Shown one piece after another: positions 11,767-23,148 of a DNA stretch of 64,000 nt. The stretch comes from Asterias rubens. Its lineage: Eukaryota; Echinodermata; Asteroidea; Forcipulatida; Asteriidae. The position numbers and the translations under genes are program-made. The notes under the pieces are model-generated. The model made no database searches and was not told the origin of the DNA. It saw only the letters and a program-made list of their open reading frames with translations. Where the stretch lies: positions 19,429,195 through 19,493,194 of the forward strand of contig NC_047068.1 in assembly GCF_902459465.1 (NCBI RefSeq), in the 5' to 3' direction. Every line of letters begins with the position of its first letter. The first letter of the stretch is position 1.

Positions 11767-12167
11767 TAATTCGTGTTCGATGGTAAATGATCAAAGTAGT
11801 AAACAACTCTCCGAGACGACTGGGAGAACTCTACTGTCAATAGAGGAAAGTGTATTTCCTTGTTTCGTATGAGAAGATTTGGCTTTTACCAGGCTAGTTT
11901 CACTGCAGCCACCGGTTTCGTAGATTACCAGTGCTGTGAAAGTATAGGAGACGCCCATTCACTCATGTGAGTTCATTCACTCCACACGTAGGCCACCTAT
12001 GATATTGTCGAATGCTGAAGTTGCGCTACTCCACGCTTGGTTTGAATTTGTTTACCTATATAAAAATACACAATCTGAGAAGCGTTACCGCGGTAACGCT
12101 CCTTGTATTCAAATGTGTGTGGATGAAAAGTGATATTTTTTGTATGAGAAGAGTTGGTTTGGATAAC

Positions 12168-12285
12168 TTTCCGTATGGCGCCACCACTTTTTCACTCATT
12201 TTTACAAAAAGGGATTTATCAATCAGGTAAATTAGATACTATATTATTTTATTGCGAATGAAAAAGTGGTGGCGCCATACGGAAA
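12168..12285. mobile_element. 118-bp MITE with 27-bp inverted ends
   Basis: The left end (12168-12194, beginning TTTCCGTATGGCGCCACCAC) is the exact reverse complement of the right end (12259-12285). The middle is AT-rich. A second copy lies at 54775-54896 with the same middle, so this is a real family and not a chance hairpin. Confidence 0.85.
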
Positions 12286-12413
12286 CTTTTCCGTTGGTTT
12301 TATTACCAGGCGAGATTCACTGGAGTTCCATTTGTTATTTGTAGCTACCAGTTTCCATTGTCGAGTTCCCACAGTGCATGCAGGATAGAGACAGATTTAA
12401 AGGTACGTGTGTT

Positions 12414-12440
12414 GGGGGGGGGGGGGGTGGGGGGGGGGGT
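12414..12440. repeat. Poly-G run
   Basis: About 27 bases that are all G except one T. Possible G-quadruplex former and a likely assembly or sequencing length ambiguity. Confidence 0.8.
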
Positions 12441-13119
12441 AGGCCTCACATAGGAGAAGTGTATAGAACAACTGAAACAGCGATCATATAGGTGTGATGT
12501 CTTCGTTGGTTGGTATGGTGCTTTGTAGATTTTCCGTCATCTTTTATAAAGGCACTGCGACTGATCTGTGATAAATGCAGGAATAAACCAAAAGGACCTT
12601 CTATATAAATGCACACAAAAAGTTAATGGCCTGACGTTTCGACCCTACCGGAGTCTTTCTCGAAACGACAACAATGCAACAGGTAGCTTAGTGTATGAGC
12701 AGTGAAGTGGAAAAACTTGAATAGAGAAAGAGAGTCAGGAAGCTCTGTGGAACCATTCTACCTAGTACCCTTATTAAACACACACACAAGCGGAGGGTTT
12801 TGCGTAAGCAGAGCATGCATTAGCCCAGGCTATAGTAGTTGTTATGTTAATACGCCCTTTATATCATGACAGTATAGATTTCGGCTCAGTAGTACTACAA
12901 TAGCAAGAAGGATACCTTGAGAACCTGGAATATCTTCAACAAGACATGGATGATAAGTGAGTAAGTACAAGCATTGAGGAAGATGGTACAAGTAGTAATG
13001 CCTGTTTTTTTGGTTTTTTTTACAGAAATCGGGGAAAGTGCTTAGTATACAGTGTTAACCCACATCGGTCTACTATTAGTATTAGGGTAAAACCAAATGA
13101 ATTTTGTTCGATTGAACCT

Positions 13120-13443
13120 TGGGATCTTTTCATCTTCCAAAAACCTATAAATTCAGTGTAGAGCAAGACAGCGTCTAAAGAACAAAATTTACCTGGCATG
13201 TTACTGCAAAACCAAATAATTAGGTTGATACCTATATAGTATACCTCACTCCCACATGCAATGCCTCAAATCCCATAACTATAGGATCTTTTCGTCTTCC
13301 AAAAACCTATAAATTCAGTGTAGAGCAAGACAGCGTCTAAAGAACAAAATTTTCCTGGCAGGTTACTGCAAAACCAAATAATTAGGTTGATAACATATTA
13401 TAGTATACCTCACTCCCACATGCAATGCCTCAAATCCCATAAC
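13120..13443. repeat. Tandem duplication, about 165 bp unit
   Basis: GGATCTTTTC.TCTTCCAAAAACC begins at about 13121 and again at about 13286. The copies agree through the end phrase ACATGCAATGCCTCAAATCC. The same end phrase (CATGCAATGCCTCAAATCC) recurs at about 61087 beside the fold-back element there, so the unit is part of a dispersed repeat. Confidence 0.8.
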
Positions 13444-13812
13444 ATAATGCTACTTGAAAAAAAGTATTAGTGTTTATTGGTGTGTTTTTTTGGATATGCA
13501 TAACGGTATCTATAGGTGTTCAGACACGCTGCACACGTTCATTTCCTCCTGCGAAAAATTCACATTGTGTCGAGTTCATAAGGCCAGGGCCTTGCGCACT
13601 CGGGTCACTTAGATCATGCTACACTGCCAGACGGATTATGTTTATTTTATTTCATTGACGGACGACCTTGATACAAAGGCCCGTGTTTTTCTTCGATGAA
13701 TCAAACTAACAAATTTCATTATCAAGTGAGACGGTATTATTGTTGCTTTCTGAAGTATATCAGACTTTTACAAATCACTTTCACAATCCAAGTACAATAG
13801 TAATAGCTCTCA

Positions 13813-14160
13813 ATTTAAAGCCATTGGACCCTTTCGGTAAACAGTGTTGTCCAAGGCCCACACTTTGTGTACCACAACTTCTATATCAAATAACAAACCT
13901 GTGAAAATTTAGGCTCAATCGGTCATCGGAGTCGGGAGAAAACAACGGAAAAACCCACCCCACCACATGTGTTTAAAATAAATCCGCTATTCTCGTTAAC
14001 GAGAATTTATATTGTTTTGCTGTTTTCTCAAAAAGTGAAGCATTTCATGGAATAATATTTCAAGAGAAGTCTTTCACCATTGCCTTCTGTAAACCCTGTA
14101 AGTTATTTGTAAATCTGTGAATTTTTGTTTTCTGAACCAAAAGGGTCCAATGGCTTTAAA
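13813..14160. repeat. TTAA-end MITE, CCATTGGACCC subtype
   Basis: TTTAAAGCCATTGGACCCTT at the left and AAGGGTCCAATGGCTTTAAA at the right form perfect 20-bp inverted ends. Interior shares the 'ctcaatcggtcatcggag' and 'aacctgtgaaaattt' blocks with the main family. Its right TTTAAA is also the left TTTAAA of the next element. Confidence 0.85.
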
Positions 14161-14546
14161 GGCACTGGACACTATTGGTAATTACTCAAAATAATTATTA
14201 GCATCAAACCTTTCTTGGTAAAGAGTATTGGGGAGAGGTTGAAAGTATAAAACATTGTGAGAATCGGCTCCCTCTGAAGTGACGTAGTTTTCGAGAAAGA
14301 GGTAATTTTCAACGAATTTGATTTCGAGACCTCAAGTTTAGAATTTGAGGTCTCGAAATCAACCATATAAAAGCACAGAACTTCGTGCGACAAGGGTATT
14401 TGTTTACTTCATTCTTATCTCGCAACTTCGACGACCATTTGAGCTCAAACTTTCACAGGTTTGTTCTTTTATGCATATGTTGAGATACACCAAGTGAAAA
14501 GACTGGTCTTTGACAATTATTACCAATAGTGTCCACTGTCTTTAAA
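14155..14546. repeat. TTAA-end MITE family, near-complete copy
   Basis: TTTAAAGGCACTGGACACTA at the left and TAGTGTCCACTGTCTTTAAA at the right. A clean 41-bp central palindrome (14320-14360) has GATTTCGAGACCTCA and its reverse complement as stem. It abuts the preceding copy through a shared TTTAAA. Confidence 0.88.
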
Positions 14547-14842
14547 GGGATGTGTCACAGTCCAGATTGTGTACCATATTATTTCCAACGCCGCACTATC
14601 AAGAAAGATATATTTTTATACGTGCAAAAGTTCTAATAGCCATAACAACCAATAAACTACCAGCAGCAATATAGTTGTGTCTTGATTTAATGCGGTTGTA
14701 AGGATTTCATATGGTGCCAAGGAAAGGAACACAGGGGAAAAAAAGTGTATTTTGCTTTTAAACACTTACACGTATTAGCCTATACGTATATAGATTTTAC
14801 AAATTGTTCTTTGGGGCATTTTAGGGTAAACGGAATTATTGG

Positions 14843-15230
14843 TTTAAAGACAGTGGACACTATTGGTAATTGTCAAAGACCAGTCTTCTCACTTGGTGTA
14901 TCTCAACATATGCATAAAATAACAAACCTGTGAAAATTTGAGCTCGATTGGTCGTCAGAGTTGTGAGATAATAATGAAAGAAAAAAACACCCTTGTCACA
15001 CGAGTTGTGTGCTTTCAGATGCTTGATTTTGAGACCTCAAATTCTAAACTTGAGGTCTCGAAACCAAATTCGTTGAAAATTACTTTTTTTCTCGGAAACT
15101 ACGTCACTTCAGAGGTAGCCGTTTCTCACAATGTTTTATATTATCAACCTCTCCCCATTACTCGTTACCAAGTAAGGTTTTATGCTGATAATTATTTTGA
15201 GTAATTACCAATAGTGTCCACTGCCTTTAA
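14843..15230. repeat. TTAA-end MITE family copy, opposite orientation
   Basis: TTTAAAGACAGTGGACACTA at the left, AGTGTCCACTGCCTTTAA at the right, and the central stem GAGACCTCAAATTC..TTGAGGTCTC at about 15030-15060. Block order is reversed relative to the 14155 copy. Confidence 0.88.
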
Positions 15231-15617
15231 GAATAAGAATAATTTCAGTCCAATAGTTTCAAATGATCAATGTGTGAAACCTTTGTCAAATAAAATTTTC
15301 CTTTTTGGTATATTGAAAACGATGAAACGGATTTCATTTTATCTTATCATGAATTTTATGCGAATACCTGCTTGTTTCGATTGCATCAGACGAAATAAAC
15401 AATGTATTGGGATTCTAATTTCGTTTTGGACTATAACCGTGTGAATTCGTATAATTTGACATTATTTAATTTTAACATCAGGCAGAAATTTTGCTCCATG
15501 AAGGTTGATACAAGGAACTTTATTGTAGTCAGTTAGTTTTCAGATTTAAACTGTTGAGAATTTCAAAAACTTATTTGCACATTATTACCCAAGTCACGTA
15601 GGTCAACTCCATATAGG

Positions 15618-15752
15618 GTGCGTTCGTTTAGCTTCCGGTGTAAGGCGGGTTTTTCTTCTAGGACGAACGTGGGTAATTATCTGCACACATTCGTCCTGAA
15701 AAAAGAAAACGCCACACACCGGGGTCGACCCAGGGAAGCTAAACGAACGCAC
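15618..15752. mobile_element. MITE with GTGCGTTCGTTTAGCTTCC ends
   Basis: The left end GTGCGTTCGTTTAGCTTCC and the right end GGAAGCTAAACGAACGCAC are exact reverse complements. 135 bp, no ORF. An inner pair, GGACGAACGTG and ACATTCGTCC, forms a second hairpin. Candidate flanks TATAGG and TTATAGA could be a degraded target duplication. It ends about 235 bp upstream of the desaturase start. Confidence 0.75.
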
Positions 15753-15987
15753 TTATAGACTAGCCCCAATGCAGGGGGGGGGGGGGCAGATAAAGGCAGC
15801 TGCTTTAAAATGGCAGGGTTAGGCATATAGTTCGAACCCCATCCGAGATGCACTTGGAAAATATCAAACAAATTAATCAAAATACTACTGCTCTGAATGT
15901 AGAAACTAAGTATTTAACAAAACTATATTTGTTACCACTACAGACCCATGAAAACAAAAGGAACTAAGATGTCCTGTAGTGACCAAA

Positions 15988-18358
15988 ATGAAGACTGACA
16001 TAGATGGAGGATGTCCCCTACTTGACGTCAAGCCGCAAGCTATCATTGTGTGGCGTAATGTGGTTCTTATGGCAACACTGCATGGAGCAGCAATATATGC
16101 ATTACTGTGTCTCACATGGAAGTGCTACTTATATACTTTACTTTGGGGTAGGTTTAGTCAGCATGATAATAATATTCAGTAAATTGGCGAAACTATAGGC
16201 AAATAATGAATAAATGTGGCTTCTTATATAGCGCTCATTATCCGTCACTCATTGACAGTCATGGCGCTTACATTTTCAGTATTTCCCTGCAAGGGATGTG
16301 GGACTACGTTTCAAATATCAGACATACTCTTCGTGCATAACACCATTTAATGGTTTACAAGGTGATGTGGCGCAATATGCTGCCAATCAAACCAGGAACA
16401 CCGGGGCGGACCCTTTTTTCGATAAGTGCACTGTATTAATGTACGTGCGTTACACAACACACGGGACCCAACGGCTTTACGTCCCATCCACAAGTGCATG
16501 CCTCGCTTCAAGGACACAGGTGTCACGACTTAGACTCGGAAACACCAGAGCTTGAGTCCGGTGCATGCTCTTAACCGCTTTAGGCCACACTGCCACACCA
16601 CACAAATTATATTCATAATAACATTTGAGTGCATGATTTATTAATTGATCCTAAATATGACATTTCGTCACTGTTACAGCAAGTCTACTCTACTGGGTTG
16701 GTGCCCTCGGGATAACAGCTGGAGCACATCGCTTATGGGCACACAGATCTTACAAAGCAAAGCTCCCTCTACGGTTACTTCTAGCCATGTTTGACTGCAT
16801 AGCATTTCAAGTAAGTCTTGACCGAGGACATGCTAACGATTCTTGACTGAGGAGAAGAAACTCTAAAAAAGATTTAGATACAATGCCATTATGAACAAAC
16901 AAACAAACAAACAAACAAACAAACACCCCAGTGAGCAGATGTGATTAAACAAACACTTTAAAGTTACTGCTATCGAAGATTTTATTGAATAGGAAAGAAA
17001 CAATATACATGTACGTGGATTTAAATTATTCAACTATTAATTCTGAAGATTGTCCCTTTAATGTTACCCTTTTCTCAATCTAGTAAAAGCAGATTCAGTT
17101 CTCTGTTATTACCAAAAGAGTGTCCCTTTAATGAATTCCTTTTCTAAGTTAGGTCATACTTTCAGTCTTCATATGATTGCCAATGCCAATGACAATACAG
17201 AAACTATGCACCTTTGTTTTCAAATACTAATTTTTCAGTTTTGATTGTTATGTGTGTAGATGGACATTTATTTCTGGGTGCGTGAACATCGTGTACATCA
17301 CAGATTCTCAGAGACCAATGCTGATCCACACAATGCTAAGAGAGGGTTCTTCTTTTCCCATGTGGGTTGGCTTCTGTGCCGTAAACATCCGGATGTCATC
17401 GAGAAGGGGTCAAAGGTTGATCTGAGTGACCTCATAGCTGACCCTGTCATCCGGTATCAGAGAAAGTCAGTACAGATAACCATTCAAAATATCATCATTA
17501 AAGGGATATAGGGACTATTCTTCTTGCGTGATATTCGCTCCGGGTTTTCGGCGATATCTAAAAATCAAAATCTTTTGAAATTAAATGTTCACACGTTAGC
17601 TTTTTTGTATACATGTACATCTATATCGAAGTTTTAAAAATCAAACGGCTTAAAAAAAAACAAAGGTATTGGCACCAAAAGAATACAAACATAATTCACA
17701 TGTAATATGTATCTGCTTTAGTTATAGACATCAGTTTCCTATAACTATTCTCATTCCGCACGTCTGTTGCACAACCTCGATTTGGTCGAATATTCGTCGT
17801 TGTTTCTATATTTATTGCAACTGGTTTATGCCCCCCAAGAGATTCACATAATATTGTCAATTCGATACTTTCTTTACGCGGAGTAGTGAAAGTTTAACTC
17901 CATTCATATTTCAATCAGAGTTAATCGTTGTGTTCATAATTTCCTCCAGGTACTTTCTACCCTTGATGCTATTCTTCTGCTTCATCATGCCAACTACCAT
18001 CCCCACCCTATGGGGAGAATCACTCTGGAACGCCTACTTCATCGCAGCAATACTACGCTACTGTCTCCTGATGAACAGTACGTGGTTAGTGAACAGCGCG
18101 GCCCACCTCTGGGGTAGCAAGCCGTACGATCGCTCCATCAACCCCGTCGAGAATGCCCTCGTGTCTACCCTCACAGGGGGAGAGGGATGGCACAACTACC
18201 ACCATGCATTCCCGTGGGATTACAGGGCTGGAGAGTTCGGATGGAGAATCAACCCCACCACTATGTTCATTGATTTGATGGCTGTTTTGGGCCAGGTGAC
18301 AGATAGAAAAACCACTTCAAGAGAATCCGTAAAGTCCAGGAAGTTGAGAACCGGATAA
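15988..18358 (+). CDS. SCD: Stearoyl-CoA (delta-9) desaturase
   Basis: ER-membrane di-iron acyl-CoA desaturase that introduces the delta-9 double bond into stearoyl/palmitoyl-CoA. Exons 15988-16147, 16680-16810, 17260-17465 and 17950-18358, GT-AG, phases 1, 0, 2; 301 aa. The three His boxes are present: HRLWAH (70-75), HRVHH (107-111) and HNYHH (247-251), plus the NSAAHLWG motif with H218. Two hydrophobic pairs flank the boxes, as in the family. The start is the first ATG after an in-frame TGA at 15949. The N-terminal cytosolic region is short (vertebrate enzymes are about 330-360 aa), so an upstream exon cannot be excluded. The usual 'FQND' before box 2 reads FQMD. A palindromic transposon begins 4 bp after the stop codon; an AATAAA at 18686 beyond it is the nearest poly(A) signal I see. 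Confidence 0.93.
16385..16605 (-). repeat. tRNA-related SINE piece in SCD intron 1
   Basis: Shares 'aggaacaccggggcg', 'cgataagtgcact', 'cgttacacaacac' and 'acggctttacgtccc' with the copies at 34425 and 58310, in the orientation opposite to the 58310 copy. The B-box is degraded here. Confidence 0.7.
16893..16924. repeat. (AAAC)n microsatellite
   Basis: Eight uninterrupted AAAC units in SCD intron 2. Confidence 0.9.
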
Positions 18359-18361
18359 GAA

Positions 18362-18561
18362 CTAGACTTGGATTCAAGTCTGCGATCGTGGCTTTCAGTC
18401 TACAACCGATGGCAAATTTAATATTGCCTGAAGTAGCCCCCCTTTTGTAGATTAACCTCCGCCATTAGCCTACGACGAAATGAGGCGCGTGGTCTGTGGG
18501 GGCCTTTTTCGTGGACGATGCAGTGGAATAACCGTGATCTCAGACTTGACACCAAGTCTAG
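18362..18561. mobile_element. MITE with CTAGACTTGG ends, fused to the SCD 3' end
   Basis: The left end CTAGACTTGGATTCAAGTCTG and the right end CAGACTTGACACCAAGTCTAG are inverted and each is itself near-palindromic. A related copy is at 30564-30826. It starts 4 bp after the SCD stop, so it should be transcribed as the beginning of the 3' UTR. Confidence 0.75.
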
Positions 18562-20973
18562 GTAGAAAACATTTGGATTGACTTTTGACTTCTTTTATAA
18601 AACACTGCGCTGAGCCCATACACAGCTTATGTCTGCTTTATTAAAGATAAAAACCAAAGGCAGATCCCAATGGTGGATTGAACATAATAAAATGGCTGCA
18701 TCTAATAACCTCTTTCTGCAATATGACTTTTCTGCGCTTGGCAAATTTTGTAGGCTTGATGGATTTGGGCAATGAAAATTACTTGGTGCTATTAGTATTA
18801 ACAATATTGGTTAGATACACAGTTAAATTCAGTATTAGATGACTGTTGAGTATGATGTTGATAAAGTACAGAGAATGTTTTACATAAAATCAATCAAACA
18901 ATTAAAGATGCTTGTCAGATTTTTGGCCCCAAACATTAAAAAATAGACTTTTTGAGTGAATGGTATTTCAAAGAGTATCACCCGCTCTAACGAAAAAAAG
19001 TTTAACTTTTACTTTTAATGGTCAGGAACCATGACAAAAATTTAAGACGTTTCTTATAAAACACATAAGAATTGGTCACGTGATATATTGTCGGGATCCC
19101 GACAAAAACTAATTTAGAGCACTTTATTTCACTGCTACTAATAATTGGCGGACTTTTTCGAGCAATGGCTCAAATGAAAGCTTGTAACTTTCTCGACCCC
19201 CATCAAATCACCTATTGAATTTTAAATCAAAATGTTTGGGTCAAATCGGCCAAAAATCCGACATAGCATCTTTAACGCACTAACAAAGCGTGTCCCAAAT
19301 TTTGTTTGTAAAGGAAACTATTATTTTTGATGTTCTGTTCTTTTTTACAAGGGACTTTATGAATGCCATGCCGGTTTTATCCATAACAAGATCACTCACA
19401 AAGTTGAATAATACATAATTTAGAAGTTGACTTATCATAATAGTTTCTCGATGGTTTAAGTGTAAAAATTGCATCGGGGATAAAGGATATTAATTTTGGT
19501 TTTACCTATACACAAATTCGACAATGAGCAGCCAATTTCATTTTCATGCGTTCGAATTAAAGCTGTTTTGCCTCTCCAGTTGTTACTGTGTTTCAAACTT
19601 ATAATTCGGCCATTCAATTTTGTTTTGAGTCGAGTCAGATTCCTTTAGCACTCTGTTCAATTTAGCCTATTAGTCATTCTTTTTCGTGACACACACGCCT
19701 CAAGAAGCGTCTGAGAATTCGATTGCTGCTTTGATGATTCTTAAATTGAATGATTATTTTATTAAATCGAAAGACGCAACATTACATTTTGATTAATTAT
19801 AAAACGAAATAGAATTACCCTTTTCAGTATAATTTGATTTCGCGCGAAATAGAATAGCTTTGCCGAAATTGACAAAGAAAAAAACCTATAGCACTGTATA
19901 CTCAGATATTTATCTCGGTGAGACAGTATGGTATGATAATTTCATCATTGGGTACAATGCATGGCTCACATGCAGCTCTGTCGGTATGATAGCTGCACTA
20001 ATGGACATTATTGGAAAAGAAATAATAATTACTTGTGTCTCACCATTCAACAGACCGGTTGGCTGTGCAGTGTCAGATGAGGTCTACGTCCAGCTGTATG
20101 GCTTCGTCATAATCGTGTACCAGCACAGGTCCTGTGTCCAAAACAATAATATTTGTACAATATAAGTTCATTTCATACAACACACTATAATGTGTTAAAA
20201 ACTAACAGTAATACTAACTGAGACCATCAGCATTGATGTAATAAACTTACTAAATTAAATGCATTTTATGATTGTTTGCGCTTGGTCGTCTATTTTGTTT
20301 CTTACAGACGTGTTGTTTTAAGGTCTGAAATATCCATATTAATAAAAAACGGGAAAAGTAGGAAATAGGCCTACTACAAAAATAATTTCGGCTTACAGTA
20401 ATGAAGTAGTTTCAAAAGTAGCTAAGCGCCCGTCTCATGTAGAGGGTAGAGAAACTCGTGCGCCTTTAGCTTTAGCTTTAGCTTTATATAACCCAAAACC
20501 TAACATTTTAAAGATGTTAAGGTCATAGCTTTTATGGTTTATTTAAAAATGATCCAATATTGTACCCCGAGGCTTTTGATTTCAACATAGAGCATGGGGT
20601 ACACATTTCCCTCAAAATAACACAAATTTCGCACAATAGCGTTAGATATAATTTTTTCAAAATGGAGTAAGGTCAGTTTTTACTCTTATGACACAGAAAA
20701 CCTACTAATATTGCCAAGGAAAAATAAGTTAGTTGTCAGCACATATTTTTCATTTAAATTAAAGTGGATGAGAGACTCTAAAAATATTTACCCACGAGTG
20801 AATGACATGACGGCTACTTCGGTTTAAACCTGGGCCTACCCGCATTAAGATTTTACCACATGTGATGGCATTTCTGAGACACCGTAATCAAACAAAAAGC
20901 ATGGAGTCTGAAATCCAAACGTATTTCGTGTTGAATACCACGACCGTTTGATAATGCACCATACTATTTCAAA
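18562..20973. other. Intergenic, nothing recognised
   Basis: AT-rich sequence between the SCD 3' UTR and TMEM101. A short (CTTTAG)n run lies at about 20463-20485. AATAAA at 18686-18691 is a candidate poly(A) signal for SCD. ORFs of 64-101 codons here have no recognisable domain. Confidence 0.5.
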
Positions 20974-23148
20974 ATGGCGCAGCAGAGATCGTCACTTTCT
21001 CACTTTCTGAGGAAACTCGGAGAGCTTGTCCTCACAAGATTTCCATTTTTCTGTGCCCTCGCATTTACAATGCTGTGCAGTGAAAGGGAGTCTAGTAGAA
21101 GGTATTACGTTACTCAAATAATCACTCGAGCTTTTAATTGTTGGCGATTTGTAGGTGCCCAGTTTCCGGATGTGTAACCACCGTTCCCTGATGACGAGTT
21201 TAAAACCGTTTACTGCCGAGTTGTCGACGGAACTAAAGCTCAATTTCATTCATAATAAAACCATTACTGTTTTAGTACAGAGGAGTGAACTGTCTACACT
21301 CGGCTAGGCCTAGGGCTAGGCCCTGATTTTTGCATTTCGGTGGCACTCCTAAAAAAAATCTATCTTCTTTTACAAAAAAATTGAATATTATTTATTAAAT
21401 ATTTAATAAGTGACTAATTTAAATTCATTTTGAATCAAAGATTCATATTCATAGTGGCATTATAAAGAAGTGAAAATGGTGGTCAGAATTTACACATTTT
21501 TCAGTTTCCCAATCTCCATTTTAAAAGTAAGAGTACTTCCCTGTCGGTCATGTCAATCTCCTTCCCATTATTCCACTCTTTCACATGACCATCATTGATC
21601 AAAATGCACTTATGTTTTGGGTATGATGTATGCAATCGTTTTAAAACCAGCAAAGCTCTTTGATTAACCATCGTCCATAGGCTCTAGTCTAAAATAAAAG
21701 TATTAATTAACCTTAAATTATTGACACTGGACACTTTTTTTGGTAATTGTCAAATACCAGTCTTCTATTGATGTGTCTCAACATAATACATAAAATAACA
21801 AACCTATGAAAATTTGAGCTAACTATTGGTCATCAAAGTTGTGTGCTTTCAGATGCTTGATTTCGAGATCTCAAATTCTAAATCTGAGGTCTCGAAATCA
21901 AATTTGTGGAAAAAGACTTCTTTTTCGAAAAGTACTCCACTTCACCTCTCCCCATTACTTCTAACCAAGTAAGGTTTTATGCTAATAATTATTTGGAGTA
22001 ATTACTGATAGTGTCCACTGCCTTTAACCATTGAGGAATGAGATTGTCTTGTTTTGTTCATGCTGTTTCAGACCGGAGGGGTATCCTCATACTGTTATCT
22101 ACGTTCATTTAGCTCTACTCATCCTTGAGGGCAGTATGATGTCATTTGCAACTCAGAGATCCTTATTTGCCTTGATGTGCGCCATTCAAGCAGCCGTTAT
22201 GATGTTGGTTACTCACACAAGCCCCAGCTTACGCTTCAAACCGTGGCTCATGGTAAAACTTGATTAAGAAAACCCTAAATCCCAAACAGTTTTGCCTAAT
22301 AACCAGAGGATATTATGTTTTTTGGAAATACAGAATTGAAATACAAAAATTTGTCCATTTATATGGCAAGGGGTTAGGTAACATGTTGCATTTTCTGCAC
22401 AACCGCACTGAATCACATTAACAGGTCTGTTCTAGGACACCCCCCCCCCCCATTCCTAGCCTTGATGGGGTGTAGCAGCCAAAGCTTTCAATGGATAGAT
22501 CACACACTCTTACTTAAGCATTTATCTCCCCCCCCCCCCCAACACCAAAACAATCTTGCAATGAGGATAATTTATTTATAACAACCTCATTCAGGGTTTG
22601 TTTCTGTTTAGCTTTTGCAGCCACAGTATGAAAATGTTTATTTTAAATATTACTGAAATGCTGAATAAGAAATGCTGAATAACTTGTTTCATTCATTTCA
22701 GATTCGAATGTTATCAAGGGATATTGGTGTCATCGGAACATACCTGATTATTGCAAGTCGTTCACACGAGGAGCTTAGCCGGCGATATCGTCTGACAAAG
22801 TTGTACCCCATTGGACGGAGCTTCCTTGCATCTTATTTCATAGTCTTGGCTTTCCAGTTGAATCAAGAAGTGATCGAGCAAAAGGCCTTTATTCATCGAG
22901 TTCCGGGTGGTCTCGCTGTAGTCTCGCTATTCTGCATTATTTGTTTGATATCCAGCTTCATGTTAATGTCCGAGATGAAAGTTAAAACAACTGCACAGAT
23001 TCTTCTGGTGTTGCTTCTAATTATCATCGTTTTCGTGGATTTGGATTTTAAATATTGGCAGGGGAAGAAAGTGGAATATTGGAATCAAATAACAATTGTT
23101 GGAAATGACGTTTGTATGCTGGCTATGTTGTTTATGCTAGCTGTATGA
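20974..23148 (+). CDS. TMEM101: Transmembrane protein 101
   Basis: Multi-pass membrane protein of the TMEM101 family; molecular function poorly known (in human cells it has been reported as an NF-kappa-B activator). Exons 20974-21101, 22072-22252 and 22702-23148, GT-AG, phases 2 and 0; 251 aa against 257 in human. Recognised by the collinear family signatures: LGELVLTRFPF near the N-terminus, the run of hydrophobic helices, RMLSRDIGVIGTYLIIASR in the middle, HRVPGG, TTAQILLVLL, and near the end YWQGKKVEYWNQ. About eight hydrophobic segments are visible. The ATG at 20974 is in an AAAATGG context. Intron 1 carries a TTAA-family MITE. AATAAA at 23359-23364 is a plausible poly(A) signal. Confidence 0.9.
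21718..22027. repeat. TTAA-end MITE family copy in TMEM101 intron 1
   Basis: GACACTGGACACTTTTTTTGG at the left, AGTGTCCACTGCCTTTAA at the right, central stem GATTTCGAGATCTCA and TGAGGTCTCGAAATC. It ends 45 bp before the exon-2 acceptor. Confidence 0.85.

Larger units (their letters stand above)
10990..15617. other. Intergenic, repeat-rich
   Basis: No gene supported between the RING/galectin gene and the desaturase; these lie head to head. Contents: TTAA-family copies, a GCGCCACCAC-ended MITE, a G-run, a 165-bp tandem duplication, and a motif pair at about 12628-12656 (CTGACGTTTCGA and TCGAAACGA, inverted). Short ORFs here lie in these repeats and have no recognisable domain. Confidence 0.6.

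Noticed and set aside
14155-15230. A CRISPR-like array or satellite because of recurrent blocks
   Set aside because: Copies are dispersed, in both orientations, with inverted ends and no regular spacer pattern.
19860-20165. A 101-codon plus-strand ORF upstream of TMEM101
   Set aside because: No conserved domain, AT-rich codons and no splice context linking it to TMEM101.
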